This document shows positions 11,960-23,382 of a stretch of DNA of 64,000 nucleotides, piece after piece; the stretch's first letter is position 1; each line of letters begins with the position of its first letter. The translations under genes were made by a program, and so were the position numbers. The stretch covers positions 4,162,501 to 4,226,500 of the forward strand of contig OU015568.1 in NCBI GenBank assembly GCA_907165135.1, written 5' to 3'. The notes beneath the pieces were generated by a model, which searched no databases, had not been told where the DNA came from, and was given only the letters and a program-made list of their open reading frames with translations. The stretch is from Oikopleura dioica (Eukaryota > Chordata > Appendicularia > Copelata > Oikopleuridae).

Positions 11960-13584
11960 TTAATTTTGACACCCCTTGCTGAAAATCATCGCCGAGCTTA
12001 AAATAATCGAATGAATGGACAGTCCAAGAATTAGGCCCAATGCTCCACCACAGTCAGACAAGAACTCGTAAAAAGTGTACATTGGCTTTTCGTAAGTGAA
12101 TATCTCGCTGATGTCTGCTTGATTGATGATGACTCCGACAGCGGCGACGTTCGGGAAGGGAACGGAGATCTTTCGAAGCTTTCCGTACATGATCGAGTCT
12201 TGCTTGTAAACTCTAGAATCGCAGGCGATTTCGCACTTGTTTGGAGCACCCTTGAAGCGCTGGATCAGTGGTGCTTTTCTAGAGGTCAATTTTCCGGCGC
12301 AGAAAATCTGCAGAGAAAGAAATCTTTGACCTCCACCTACGCATTGTGAGTGTTCATGAAAAGAACAATTTCTTGAATAATCTTGCGGGAAATAATGCGG
12401 TAAACAATTGCATGTCGAGTTGATATCTATGGAAGAATATGGAATTGTATGGACTTGTATTTAGGCTTTTAATTTTCTGAAATTCTTTCTTGAACAAGAT
12501 TATCCATCGCGCAAGCTCCTTGGGTATAGATATTTTTGAAATACTTTTGCTGAGTGAGATTTCTTTCCGAATGGCATTCTCTTTACAAAGAATTATATAC
12601 AGCTGTTAAATAAAGTAACCTGTAAGGAGAGCCAATGTACTTCGTCCTCAACTGCTGAATGGAAATGATTGGAGTCAACCCTTCGTAGAGAAACAAAGCT
12701 TGCTTCGGGTCCGGTACAGGATCCATCACGTGATTGTAGTACAAGATCATTCCGTCGAGAGCATCTTCCCAGCCAGCAGTCCAGTCCGACCGGTTGTACC
12801 CTGAGTGGCTGATGATGAGGATGATACCGTGCCCGTTTCCTACCGATAAGAAGAGACAAACTTCGATGATAGCCATAAGAGCTCTTCGCATCGTATTCAT
12901 TACGATGATGCTCAACCGTATTGGGATTGAACTCGACACAGTTTCCGTGCATGCCAACTATTGGCCTCCAAAATGTATCGCCACCAGTGTTCCGGCAGCT
13001 TTTGCCATTATATCTGCAGCTGAAGACGTAATAGTCCGGTCGTGTTTGCGAGTAGAAATCATCGGCAACGGTGAAATTTGGATGGCTGAGAGTTTTGTTG
13101 ACTTGCGTCAAAGCGATACTAGAATTCATTTATGGCCGAAAATAAGGGTCTCATCACGATAAATTCTCGACTTACTGGGAGCCATAATAAGCAGCCATCA
13201 TTGGCTGGGTGAGATTAAACTTCGCGAGTTTCTTATTGCTGTGGAAGCTATTCATACTTTTAAAAGTTCAAACGGTCTAATTATAAAGTGCAATAGCCTT
13301 TGAAAGATATATTCAGTTTGAACCTAGCAAAGCGTGATCTTAGGAAACATGGTAGAATGGGAATGATGGACGCTCTGCATAATGGATTTGCGGTCAAAGT
13401 AAAAGTGGATGTTATTCCAGATCGCCCAAATCGTGTAGATCCAGCCGAAGAGATGGAAAAAGCTCTGCAAATACAAGATCAAATCCTCCTCTAGAATTAA
13501 CCATCTTACCCACAAAAAGCCCAAACAAGTTCCATGGCCTCTCTTTTTACTCCCGCCGCAGCACAAACTCGCCAAAAACCCCAT
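11960..13584 (-). CDS. DEG/ENaC (ASIC-type) cation channel subunit
   Basis: A multi-exon gene for an amiloride-sensitive sodium-channel family protein: two membrane helices, intracellular ends and a Cys-rich extracellular region. Exon 1 (from ATG 13584) carries the family's His-Gly gating motif and TM1, interrupted by a 45-nt GTAAG...TTGCAG intron, then FPKITLC, the family's post-TM1 signature. Next come exons with CRYNGKSC and GNCVEFNP (finger region), NGHGIILII, SPYRECH, then CNCLPHYFP and NKCEIACDSRVY (the C-x-C-x3-C thumb pattern). The last exon (11960 to about 12330) holds FLSDCGGALGLILGLS, the pre-TM2/TM2 signature, and the stop. Two joins need non-canonical donors: GG at 13324, and GA near 12490. 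Start chosen as the first ATG upstream of His-Gly; a further 5' exon is possible. Confidence 0.85.
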
Positions 13585-15008
13585 TTCAATCTCTTTCAAA
13601 AGAAAACTTTCATTTCTGTCGTTCTTTATTTGCGCGAAGTTCCATAAAGATTATTAAAAAAGGAAACGATAAATAACTCCGCCGCCATAAAATATAATAA
13701 ATAATGCGCTGGAAAATATTTTTTTGAGTTCAAAAATTAAACATTGAATTTTCGAAAATCGATGCAATAATGGAGGTCTAAGATCTTTAACCATATTTTT
13801 TAAAAACAAAAGAATCGAATAATTTGCTTTTAAAATCTATTCTTTATTTTATTGCACAGTCAAAAAAGTAATTTTACAGTCTCACAACTTGCATTTCACA
13901 TGTTTTTAACCAGATTGAAAAAGCTAGGCTTCGGCGACTTTTGCACTTTTTCGGGATTTAGAGTGAGCCTCGCTAGTGGGTTTTTTCCGTTCTTCATGAA
14001 GAAATCCTGAATATACTACCTTAAATACCAATTATGAGGCTTCCTACCTCGATTCCAGAATAAGTCTTGAACAAAGTCTCGGGCGAAGCGGTTCGGATAT
14101 GTGCAGGGTTGATGATGTTCCTGAAGCCGGATCGTTTGTTAAAGTAACTTGTAGTATCATGAAGCAAAGCATAGGGTGACATTCGTAGGGCTAATCAAAA
14201 AGATCAACAAATTATCAATCAAATCTCCTTTTTTCTTTTTTCATTTTGATCTTTAACACTTTCATAAAGGAATATTTCTATTTGTTATACTTCCAAAAAC
14301 ACTGCTCAAAAAGAGCGAGAAAAGAGAAAAAGTAAGTTTCATCTCGTGATTTTTCTCGTTTTTGGCCAAGCCTGCTCCTCCTTTAAATACTTGGCGGTTC
14401 ACGCTTGATCCGCAGCGGTGTTATTATTTCCAGGGCGGAAAAACAACAGATATAATGTGAATAATGCACAGTTCTAATGCGCCTTGCTCCAATGCATATT
14501 GCTGACAGATAACCGCGACGAGATGCCAATTTTGTTCAGAAACAATTCGATTCAACACGAATAACTTTCAAGTCTGTGCGTCAGACACTAAGGACCTAAG
14601 ACCAAGGTAAAAATTGAATTACCAATTTTCGTTTGCAAACCAATTTTCAAATTTCTTTCCGTGATTTCGACTTTTTATTATCAGTAAATACTGCTTATGG
14701 TCCCAGCTTCCACCATCAAACGGCCGTTATTGGCAATTCGATAGCTTGTACTGCTACATTTGCAAATACAGTTATTTTACAAGTTTTTTTTCAGTGAATC
14801 AGATATTTTCACATGTTCTTTCATCGTGAAGAAATTGTTCATCGGCAGTTCTTTTCAGTTGCACGAGGTAGACTTCGGGCTAAAAATGAATAAATATTTG
14901 GTTAAATTAATTGACTTATAAATTATATTGTTATAAGTTATAATTTAATTGTTATTTTATTAAAATTCAAATTATCTAAATTTTTTATTTTTCAAATCAT
15001 TTTTCAAA
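13585..15008. other. Intergenic, no gene seen
   Basis: AT-rich, no frame with coding character on either strand. It separates the channel gene from the 3' end of the lectin/EGF gene, both on the minus strand. The last 150 bases are very AT-rich. Confidence 0.5.
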
Positions 15009-18000
15009 TTAGAAAAATATTTTTATATGAAAACAAAAAATAAAGAAAAAATTATTTATTAAAAATCGTGTCCGTTCAAAAAATGATTGTGCTTTCAAAA
15101 AAAGAAAGAGAATATCCAGTCCTGAATCGTGTCTTTCACAAATTGAGCAGCACTCATCCACGTGATTACAAGAATTTCCAGGGCAGCTCATACCAACCGG
15201 GCAAGCAAAAGAGCAGTCCGAGCTCTTCAAACAGACTTCTTCAATGCAATCCCATCCAGTTCCAAGAAATGAGCAGTCGAAAACACACTCCGAAAGAACT
15301 GTGCATTCAACCGCATCGTCTGTGTTCGAGCAGCCAACGATGCCACCAACGGGGCACATGAGGCCGGGAACGTCTTCGCATTTGAAACCGCTGCAGCCAG
15401 CGTCAACTGCTGGTAATACCGAAGAAAGATCAATTCCACAATCCTCAATATCAAAGCATTGTGCTTTCGGACAAGCAACCCCGCATGGGCAAGTGAAACA
15501 AGAATACGAATCCGCAGCGGAGTTGTAAGTTGCCGGAGTGTTTCCGGGACAAACGCAACTATAAGAAGGCATTCCAAGAAAACTTGGAGCTTTGTTGACG
15601 CATAGAGCAGTGCTATCGCATTTGTGGGTTTCTTCTGTACACTCATTGATGTCAATGCATGTGACGCCGTCGTATGCAAGTCGGTAGCGGACTCCATCAT
15701 ATGCTTCAGGACAACCGCAGCGAAAGTAGGGATATTTGTACTCGTTTTCGCAAATTGATCCGCAGTTGCCAATATCAGAGCAAGCGTCGTAGTCAGGGCA
15801 AACTTCCAAATCATATGTACTTGCATCGTTGTCGGGATCGACCGCATCGCTACCATCTTTGCACTTGCACTCCGAGTTTCCAGGTGTTGTCGCGACACAG
15901 TCATCGAGATTTTTACATGTGGTAATTACATCAGAAATATACACGCACATGACTGTATCCCAATTACTATACGACGCAGCATCATTTTGAAGGTCCATCA
16001 AAGCCCAGTCTCCAGTAGCTGGGTCGATGTAAAAGGCATTTCCATTCGAGAGCTCCTGGAACGCGGCTTGAGCAGCGGTGTTCGATTTTGAGCCCCAGAA
16101 ATTAACGAATCCGTTGTTTGCATTTCCCGGTTTCAACGGCTTGAGAAGACCTGGAGGGAAGAAGATGCCATTTGTCGTCGTTTTGTAAATGGTTTCGAGT
16201 CCAACGATTGCGTAGATTCCAGAAACTGAGCCGGTGTCGATTACTTCGTTAATTCGATCGGACCACCATTGATTTTGTGATTCTATCCACGGGTAGATGA
16301 GCTGCTTTCCGTCGATCGAGCAAGCGGCTTGAGCATCCGCAATGGAGAGAATTTGCCCACTGAGTTTTTTGATCGCTGCCCAATTAAACTGCTTGTATGG
16401 ATGATCATCTGTGGCGAAATCATATGGTCCTGGAAGAATTATTTCTCCGGATAAAACTCGCTCGTATCCAAAATTTGACAAACTCGTGGGTTTCGCATCG
16501 AGAGCACAAATTTCCTTGTCGATCCCGGGTAAGATCTCGCTTCCGACTTTGTAATTTCCGGCGAGGAAGGGGATCATTGCGCATTCTTTCCAGTGAAGAG
16601 AGATTTCCGAAATTTTTATCGCCGTGTTTCCGAAGACCAGTTTGATTTGATTTGTCACTATTGCTGAGTCTTTTGGTCTGAACTCAAACGTGAAGAAGTC
16701 ATCTGTCGGAAGAAGCTCTGAAATCAGTACATCTTCGTATACATTCGTCCACGAGTCGATACTGTTATAATACGCTTTGACTGAGTTGTGAGAAAAGCCC
16801 TTGAAGTCGACATGCTGATTCATCGGGTGTTCAGAGTCGAAATTCGGAAGATAGACAATCTCGTAATTGAATTTGATGACAATTTTTTCGAAAATGACTC
16901 TTCCGAAATCTTCAACCCAGTTTCCATCCTCCACAGTTCCGTCGATGAATCGAAACGTAAGCTCGTATGGTCGGTAGTCTTCTGCACAAGGCTCTTCAAA
17001 AGAAAACCAAGTTGAGTCGTCCCCGTCAAACATGTTTTCAACATCAGAAACATCGTAATCTCCAGTTACTTGAAGCTCGACATCGATGTTTGTTGACGGA
17101 TTCATCAGAAGATCTTGAGACGCGTTGTATCTGAACCAGTCGCTGGCAAGGACAGGAGGAGTGTAAGTTCCAGCAGGATCGACGTGTGGTCCGTTTCCGG
17201 TCCAAATTATGTCTTTGTAGAGATTTACTCGTTCGTATTCGCAGATGTCATCAGGTTCATCAATTTCTCCGATGAATCGAATCGTCGTGCACTGAGTCTC
17301 TGAATATTGACCAGGAAAGACCGATTCGCATTGACCGCACAAGGAATGTTCTGATGTCAATTGTTCTTGAGTTGGAGTCCATTCGCAGATAAAGACGCCA
17401 TTATCTTCGTCAGTGCAGGTCATTCCACTTGGAATCGGTGAAAAAGTTGCGCCACTTAGACGAGCATATTGCCGACCGTCGTAAGTGGTGACGCCTCGCC
17501 AAGGTATTTTAACTGGCGGCACTTTGACTGCATCTTGATCAGTGTTCAACTCGACTTCTACGATGCTGCCGCTCTCTGGCGACGGAAATATCCATTCAGC
17601 ACCACCAAGGCATTTCGCACCTAACGCTGAGCAACCTTCATTCGGTTTGACCATGTAGTAAAATGTTCCAGAAACCGCGCTTCCGTAGGGAATAATTTCA
17701 CAGACTTTCGAATCAAAATCGTAGAGCACATGACCTTCTGTCTTCGAATTACTCACAGAAGCGCAAGGATTCAGTGGAAACTTTCCCTTTGTTTTCAAGA
17801 TATTTCCGTTCGATGATACAATTTCACCTTTCGAAGTCCCTCTGTTATTCAGAAGTACTTTCTTGCCAGTCCCGTCATATGCATCAAGAAATTCTTTATC
17901 TTCTTTTGAGGTTACTTCAAAGAGAGTTTTTCCCGCTTCAATCGATGTTTTGATGAGATCAATTGAGCTTGTAGAGGCCAGCGCGGCGTCACAATCAGCG

Positions 18001-21000
18001 ACAGTGGATGCTGAGCCAGGAAGACATTTTAAATCACCAGTGAATGTTGGTTTTGAGCAGATGAATTTTTTCATTACTGATGAGCAGTCATTGTCGTAGT
18101 TACAACTATCGGCCTGTCCTGAAGGTGGACTATTTTCGTAGGAAATTGAAACGCATCGTTGATTATTTATATCTGTGGTTGGAACAGTCGCTGGACCATT
18201 TACGGACGAATCACAGTGACCATCTAAGACAGCAAAATCAGTGATTGGGTCTGTTGCATAGGGGTCAAAAAATGTTGGTGATGTTCCGTCTCCATACACC
18301 TTTTGACGCACCCAAAGATCTTCTCCAAAGCTTTCGAAAATCATCAACTCATCGAGTGTACTTGGGCCGGCGAGCTCCATATCAGCATTTTGACAATCAG
18401 CCGCTGCGACATCATATGTGGCCGCGTACGTCGAAATGACACATGGCGAAGGAAGAAGACTGGGGCAGTCCAGCAGTGGATGATCACAGATGAACTTTTT
18501 GTTTAGCGACTCGTGCTGATCTGGTTTACAAACAAAATTAGTTCCATCTCCTTGAAAAGAGACGTAGACCTTTTCCGGATTGTCAGATTCAGCTGGAATA
18601 CCATTACCAATGTCGATACAGTTTAAATCAGGCGAGACGTCTTCGGGGGACTCATAGCCTTGGATCGTTGTTGGGCCCTTGGCAATGGCGCTAATCCAAA
18701 TTTCGTCGGTGAATTTTTTAGCGAAATCAATTTCTTCAGTTGTTCGTGGCAGGAAAAGTGAACCGCCGTTGTTTTTACAATGTAGATAGGCTTCATTAAG
18801 ACCCATCGATGCTGTCGATGGAGCACAAAGCCCGTCAAAATTCGGCTCAGCGAGGAGTGAATCGTCTGGTGCGCCTTCTCCGATTTCCGCAACAAGCAGG
18901 ACCGGCATTGAAGATTTGATTTGTGTCGGCACGCCTGGAGTCTGCCACCAGTTCATGAGTTGAGTATAATCAAGGCCTGCGGGGAAATCTTCAACTTGAA
19001 TAGCAATTGGTTTTTGCTTTTTGCCTCTTGGTTTAGTCATATCATCCTCGACATCAAGATCCGGATCGTATTTCAAAACACACGGCCCTTTTGTATAATC
19101 AAAGGTAAACCTGTTGACTCTGTTGTCATCTGCTTCGAAAACAAACGCTTCACGAGCATAGCCACCGGCTTCTTCAAGTGTTGAAAACCGGCAACCAATT
19201 CCATCACCGTCACCATCGGTTGGTTGTAGATCGAAGTAGCTTGGCCCACAACCACCTTTTATGTTCCAGTTGCAGGGAGCGTTGAAAGTTGGCGGGTTGT
19301 TGTCGATCTCGATGATGTGCGCTGAGTATTGCCAGGCAAGATTGTCCCAAGCACCTTGGTTGCCAATTTGATCCATTTTGACGCTTGTATGACCATGTGT
19401 ACAATGACCGGTGGTGTAGGTGAAACTTTTTGAGTTCTTGCCCCAGCCGAGATTCGGTGAACAAAGATATTTGTACGATTCTGAACCGGTCGTCGAATAT
19501 TGACAGCTTGGATTTTGAGATCCATCAACGTAAAAGTAGAAATCAGTGGAAATGGGCGGATGACTGTCCATGCATCTGCTGATGAAGACAGCATTAGATG
19601 AGTCGTAAGTAGCTCCCGTACTTTGTCGAATCCAAATTGGCTCTTCAAATTGCTCGAGATAATTGAAATCCGATTCTGTCAGTGGTTCGAAAATGTCACC
19701 GTGCTCACATCCAGCAGTTGCCGTTGTTCTGTCAACACCAGCAGCAGGTAGATCCCAAACGTCCGTGAAGATATTTCGATCCATTGGGAACTCATAACTT
19801 CCTGCTCCGAAATCTCTATGTACTGGATGTTTACCAAGGCTCATTTCCATGGCCCTAAAAAGCAGTGGCTCAACATGTCCCGGTGGATTTTTGAGCTCTT
19901 GAGTAGTACTACCGGCGTCACAATCTGATGGTCTGTATCCCCTTTTTTGTTCGTTTTTGTAAGCGTCCATCGTATTGAACCCCCAAAGCGGCATAAAATA
20001 CTCTCCAGCGCCTTGTGGCCAAACAAGTTCCCCAGTAGCAAATGTTGGTAGCAGTCTCTGAGCTGAGTTTTCTTTTAACCAAACGGTTTCGCCGCCTATG
20101 ACGCATGTATCGCCTTTTTCTTTTGGATTAAATGCTTTTGATAGTTTGTTAACGCAGAGACTTCTTGTTAGAAGAAATTCCGGTGCAGCAGCGAAATCAG
20201 CGATTCCAGGTTTCTTTTTAAATTGAAGACTCACACTTCTAAAAAACTTCATATTCGAGCCTGGGGTAGGTTTGAGGTCCCCATTGCATTCTCGTTTTTC
20301 CATTCTTTGCGGAGCGGTGTACCGTGCGAAAATATTCCGGGCAAAGGTCGTATTAGTTCCAGCGACTTTATACTGCGTTACTGCACTGAAATCAGGAGCA
20401 GGTTTCGAAGCAATTACATCATTTATCGGCCCATCGGTTGACACAGTGCCGAGATTGTTAACAGCGCAGGTTGTTCGGGTGTTATCATCGTCTGCGCAGA
20501 TGAAGTGGTGTTCTTCGGAGCAATCGACGTTTTCGCTACAACCACCGTCTTCTCGGATGACGATGCAAGAATTTGGAGTCATTGTGAACCAATCATCAAT
20601 GGCCGTCGTAGAACACTTGGCTCCACTTTCGAAATCAGCTGTTACCGCTCCATTTGGATCAACGGCGGAGTCATAAACGTACCCGCTACCGTCGCCGTTC
20701 GCTCTGACTCCGAGGTAATATTCGCTCGAAATTGACCCCATAAAGGCGATATCATCGGCTGTTCTAGGCATGAAGAGTCGGAGACCAAATTGATTGCAAT
20801 GGGATTGAGCATCTGCGTAATTTTTCTTGATTGGACAGACAGTGAAAGTTTCCTCTCCAATTACCTCGTCGGTACAATTAATAGAGTCTGCTTGCAAAGA
20901 GAGCTCACAGTGAAAAGCTGGCTCGTCTGTTGGTGTAGTCGTCACTGAAGTGTCACAGCAACCCGATCCGTCCGTGTAGCATGTTGCACTTTGACAGACA

Positions 21001-21416
21001 TAGCCATAACTGCTACTTGACGAGAGAGCGCATGTTGTTTTCGATACAACAATAGATTTTTCAGATGCGCCAGTTCCTAGGCTTTGGCATTGTGCAAATT
21101 TAGTATCAAGAGCCCAAGTAGACGTGACAAGGGGATGAGTCGCGCCAAAAGTATTCAGGGAGGCTGTTGATTTAACTTGCAAATCTGATCCTTTCAAATA
21201 TACATCCGTATGGATCTCTTGCCCCGAAACTTCTACCCAATCGAAATCGGTCTCTTGCGCTGGAGTCCAAAGTACTCCCCCTAGAGTGTCAGTACAGTAG
21301 GTAAGCGCACTATCAAAAGTAGCAGCTGCTTGCAATTTACAAAAATTTTCATTGCACTTTATCGAATGCGGTAGTAAAAGTAGTATTGAGGATATTATTT
21401 TTATTTTCTCTCTCAT
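15009..21416 (-). CDS. Giant secreted C-type-lectin-like/EGF protein
   Basis: One uninterrupted frame of 2,135 codons. It starts with a signal peptide (hydrophobic ISSILLLLPH, cleavage near residue 21). Several C-type-lectin-like segments follow at roughly residues 25-145, 165-310, 555-655, 860-985, 985-1130 and 1620-1790. They are recognised by a repeated pattern of LHCxxxGGxLFLPRTxxE-like helix, a W-I/V-R strand and a closing F/Y-I-C. A stretch near 1440-1560 has an FxDGDxSTWF core and may be discoidin-like. Residues ~1835-1960 hold EGF-type modules including the calcium-binding start DINECTEETHKC. The tail has two CxxACPxGxxCP-type Cys clusters. The final ~35 residues are hydrophobic and their codons overlap an AATAAA (about 15053), so the true C-terminus may lie earlier. 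Role is inferred: secreted matrix, mucus or house-type glycoprotein binding. Confidence 0.85.
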   Translation of the reverse strand: MREKIKIISSILLLLPHSIKCNENFCKLQAAATFDSALTYCTDTLGGVLWTPAQETDFDWVEVSGQEIHTDVYLKGSDLQVKSTASLNTFGATHPLVTSTWALDTKFAQCQSLGTGASEKSIVVSKTTCALSSSSSYGYVCQSATCYTDGSGCCDTSVTTTPTDEPAFHCELSLQADSINCTDEVIGEETFTVCPIKKNYADAQSHCNQFGLRLFMPRTADDIAFMGSISSEYYLGVRANGDGSGYVYDSAVDPNGAVTADFESGAKCSTTAIDDWFTMTPNSCIVIREDGGCSENVDCSEEHHFICADDDNTRTTCAVNNLGTVSTDGPINDVIASKPAPDFSAVTQYKVAGTNTTFARNIFARYTAPQRMEKRECNGDLKPTPGSNMKFFRSVSLQFKKKPGIADFAAAPEFLLTRSLCVNKLSKAFNPKEKGDTCVIGGETVWLKENSAQRLLPTFATGELVWPQGAGEYFMPLWGFNTMDAYKNEQKRGYRPSDCDAGSTTQELKNPPGHVEPLLFRAMEMSLGKHPVHRDFGAGSYEFPMDRNIFTDVWDLPAAGVDRTTATAGCEHGDIFEPLTESDFNYLEQFEEPIWIRQSTGATYDSSNAVFISRCMDSHPPISTDFYFYVDGSQNPSCQYSTTGSESYKYLCSPNLGWGKNSKSFTYTTGHCTHGHTSVKMDQIGNQGAWDNLAWQYSAHIIEIDNNPPTFNAPCNWNIKGGCGPSYFDLQPTDGDGDGIGCRFSTLEEAGGYAREAFVFEADDNRVNRFTFDYTKGPCVLKYDPDLDVEDDMTKPRGKKQKPIAIQVEDFPAGLDYTQLMNWWQTPGVPTQIKSSMPVLLVAEIGEGAPDDSLLAEPNFDGLCAPSTASMGLNEAYLHCKNNGGSLFLPRTTEEIDFAKKFTDEIWISAIAKGPTTIQGYESPEDVSPDLNCIDIGNGIPAESDNPEKVYVSFQGDGTNFVCKPDQHESLNKKFICDHPLLDCPSLLPSPCVISTYAATYDVAAADCQNADMELAGPSTLDELMIFESFGEDLWVRQKVYGDGTSPTFFDPYATDPITDFAVLDGHCDSSVNGPATVPTTDINNQRCVSISYENSPPSGQADSCNYDNDCSSVMKKFICSKPTFTGDLKCLPGSASTVADCDAALASTSSIDLIKTSIEAGKTLFEVTSKEDKEFLDAYDGTGKKVLLNNRGTSKGEIVSSNGNILKTKGKFPLNPCASVSNSKTEGHVLYDFDSKVCEIIPYGSAVSGTFYYMVKPNEGCSALGAKCLGGAEWIFPSPESGSIVEVELNTDQDAVKVPPVKIPWRGVTTYDGRQYARLSGATFSPIPSGMTCTDEDNGVFICEWTPTQEQLTSEHSLCGQCESVFPGQYSETQCTTIRFIGEIDEPDDICEYERVNLYKDIIWTGNGPHVDPAGTYTPPVLASDWFRYNASQDLLMNPSTNIDVELQVTGDYDVSDVENMFDGDDSTWFSFEEPCAEDYRPYELTFRFIDGTVEDGNWVEDFGRVIFEKIVIKFNYEIVYLPNFDSEHPMNQHVDFKGFSHNSVKAYYNSIDSWTNVYEDVLISELLPTDDFFTFEFRPKDSAIVTNQIKLVFGNTAIKISEISLHWKECAMIPFLAGNYKVGSEILPGIDKEICALDAKPTSLSNFGYERVLSGEIILPGPYDFATDDHPYKQFNWAAIKKLSGQILSIADAQAACSIDGKQLIYPWIESQNQWWSDRINEVIDTGSVSGIYAIVGLETIYKTTTNGIFFPPGLLKPLKPGNANNGFVNFWGSKSNTAAQAAFQELSNGNAFYIDPATGDWALMDLQNDAASYSNWDTVMCVYISDVITTCKNLDDCVATTPGNSECKCKDGSDAVDPDNDASTYDLEVCPDYDACSDIGNCGSICENEYKYPYFRCGCPEAYDGVRYRLAYDGVTCIDINECTEETHKCDSTALCVNKAPSFLGMPSYSCVCPGNTPATYNSAADSYSCFTCPCGVACPKAQCFDIEDCGIDLSSVLPAVDAGCSGFKCEDVPGLMCPVGGIVGCSNTDDAVECTVLSECVFDCSFLGTGWDCIEEVCLKSSDCSFACPVGMSCPGNSCNHVDECCSICERHDSGLDILFLFLKAQSFFERTRFLINNFFFIFCFHIKIFF

Positions 21417-21537
21417 CTCTCAAGGAAATATGAAAATAATTAGGTGCGAGGTCCGTATTTATGAGCAGTCAAATCGAGAATCGGGGTTCCGCTAAGATAA
21501 GAGCGCTCGTCAATGATGTTCAAGATAAAAATGGAGG

Positions 21538-21697
21538 CTGTTTGGAACAAACGTAAACAAAAACAACAACGTTATCAGAGCTCGAGCTCTACACGATTCT
21601 ATCGGATCTTTTTCCGTACAAATCCAATAACGAGAATTGATAAATTCAGCAGAATCAAATTATCTAGCAACTTGATTGGAACACCGTGACGTTGACT
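21538..21697 (+). repeat. Left copy of inverted pair flanking a small gene
   Basis: This stretch, just upstream of the lectin/EGF gene's start, is repeated in reverse complement at 22629-22798. Shared blocks include CGTAAACAAAAACAA, GTTATCAGA, ACAAATCCAATAAC and CAACTTGATTGGAACACCGT. It could be a mobile repeat or a duplicated promoter segment. Confidence 0.7.
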
Positions 21698-21759
21698 TAT
21701 TCTCAATACAAGATATTCCCCTGCAAAACATTTATTTGACCAAAAACATTTCAGGAAAA

Positions 21760-22276
21760 TCAGTCAATTTGTGGCTCGGGAGAAGCGCTTCGAGAGATTT
21801 CTTCGGTGATTTCAGGATTTTCGGTGATTTCAGATTCGTCTTCGGTTTCTGATTCATCTTCGATTTTTTCACTTTCTTCAAAAATGAATGTATCAAAATC
21901 AACAAGTTTCATTTACCTTTCATCTCATCTTTGATAGTAAATCGGACTTCAAGCTCGACTTGTTTTCCATCAATCGATCGAGCTAGAGCAAAGTGCTTGT
22001 CAATCGGCTGGAGGACCTTTTCAGCGATCTCGTATTTCTCCACGTAGTCTCGGAGGTACTGAGCGATGATTGTCAGGAAGGCAACAGCTTGAAGGAAGAG
22101 GGCATTGAGTTGTTCTTTGCGCAACTTTTAAATGTTCTAGGCAAAAATTGACAGAAACAGCATTTATTTTTTTTTTTCGTAAAAGAAAATTATCTCTAGA
22201 ACGATTCCTGAAGATTCTTCAAATCGGCAACTTTTCCCTGAGAATAGCTCAATACGTTTTCAACAACTTGAATCAT
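21760..22276 (-). CDS. Small acidic-tailed protein, 130 aa, unknown
   Basis: Three exons: 22276-22208, 22124-21917 and 21875-21760. Together they give 131 codons in frame. The N-terminal half (MIQVVENVLSYSQGKVADL onward) looks helical and amphipathic. The middle has a hydrophobic helix (LNALFLQAVAFLTIIAQYL) that could be buried or membrane-associated. The C-terminal ~38 residues are mostly Glu, Asp, Ser and Thr. Intron 2 is 41 nt with a GTAAATG donor. Intron 1 only keeps frame with a GA donor (CAG|GAATCG) and an AAAAG acceptor. I do not recognise the family. The gene lies between two inverted copies of a ~165-bp sequence. Confidence 0.6.
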
Positions 22277-22628
22277 GATGATTTCAAAAAGTGATTTTTC
22301 AAATACCGCTGTTTTGCGAATTTTCTCAATTATAAGCATTCCGTTGCATAATTATCAACGTCAAACATGACGAAAGCGTGAGTCCTCCGGATCAAAGTTC
22401 GTGAGATTTTACTGTTTTCTGGTCAAAAATCACGAATGCACGCATTCTGTGCAAATAAAAAATGAAATGCGATGTTTTCATTTCGAAAAAAAAACTGGGT
22501 CGGATGAGCTTTGACGAGTTCAGTTATTCAAGTTCAATTTTTCACGAATTTTTCGAGCAAAATTATTGCATAATTTCAATCTGTGTTCAATTAGGCTTTC
22601 GTTTTCTCCTCAGAAATTGTGAAATATT

Positions 22629-22798
22629 CAACGTCACGGTGTTCCAATCAAGTTGTCAGAGAATATCTTTCAGCTAATCATGATAAATATATGTTATTGG
22701 ATTTGTGCGAATGGAGATCCGGAGCATCGCGGAGAGTCGGAGTTCTGATAACACGTTTATTGTTTTTGTTTACGCTTGTTCCAGACAGGCTTTCTTGG
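22629..22798 (-). repeat. Right copy of inverted pair
   Basis: Reverse-complement relative of 21538-21697, about 75-80% similar by eye, with the CAACTTGATTGGAACACCGT block intact. It places the same sequence upstream of the gene that begins before 23383 on the plus strand, mirroring its position upstream of the lectin/EGF gene on the minus strand. Confidence 0.7.
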
Positions 22799-22799
22799 T

Positions 22800-23382
22800 T
22801 CCTCAATTTTATTCCGATTAACTCTTTTCGCTATCTTAAAAAAAATTGAGAAACCTGCGCTACAATCGGGCCCCTTAACCCATTAACGGGCGCGTGGCCG
22901 TCTACCGGCCAGGCGTGAAAATGAGTAGCCAATCGCATGCCCGGATCCATGATTTCACTCAATCACAGACAGGCAAAAGTGTAGGCGAAATTAACTAGCT
23001 TTTTGACGGGTTCACCGATATAAGAGTTCAAATAATTTTCTCCTACCTATAGAAGACCAAACATGTATAAAATGATTTATATCTCCATATGCTTCCACGG
23101 CTGATCGCACCCCGTCACGAATATTTTCCACTTCAACGGCTCATAATTACCCTTCCACTTCCCATATAACTAAGCCTCCTTTCTGGAATCGTCAGTTCCA
23201 AATTTTCTCAAAATTTGCAACTCACCTTTTTTCATAAATTTTGGCTTCATATTTTTTCAAAATAAAAAATCGGTTGCTTCTTTTCGTCTCTTTTCAGGAC
23301 GAAAATAACTAGCTTGTTTTTTTATTTTCAATTTTTTCGATATTTTAGTATTTTTGAACAAACCACGTGAGCTTTATTTTAG
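22800..23382. other. No confident exon; likely holds a missing first exon
   Basis: AT-rich sequence between the repeat and the first recognisable exon of the plus-strand gene. That exon begins after a TTTTAG acceptor in phase 2, so a start exon, perhaps with a signal peptide, must lie upstream. I could not choose one. Confidence 0.4.

Noticed and set aside
15227-15904. 225-codon frame on the minus strand in another frame
   Set aside because: It lies wholly inside the lectin/EGF gene in a shifted frame and has no domain features; the long frame with signal peptide and EGF motifs is the real one.
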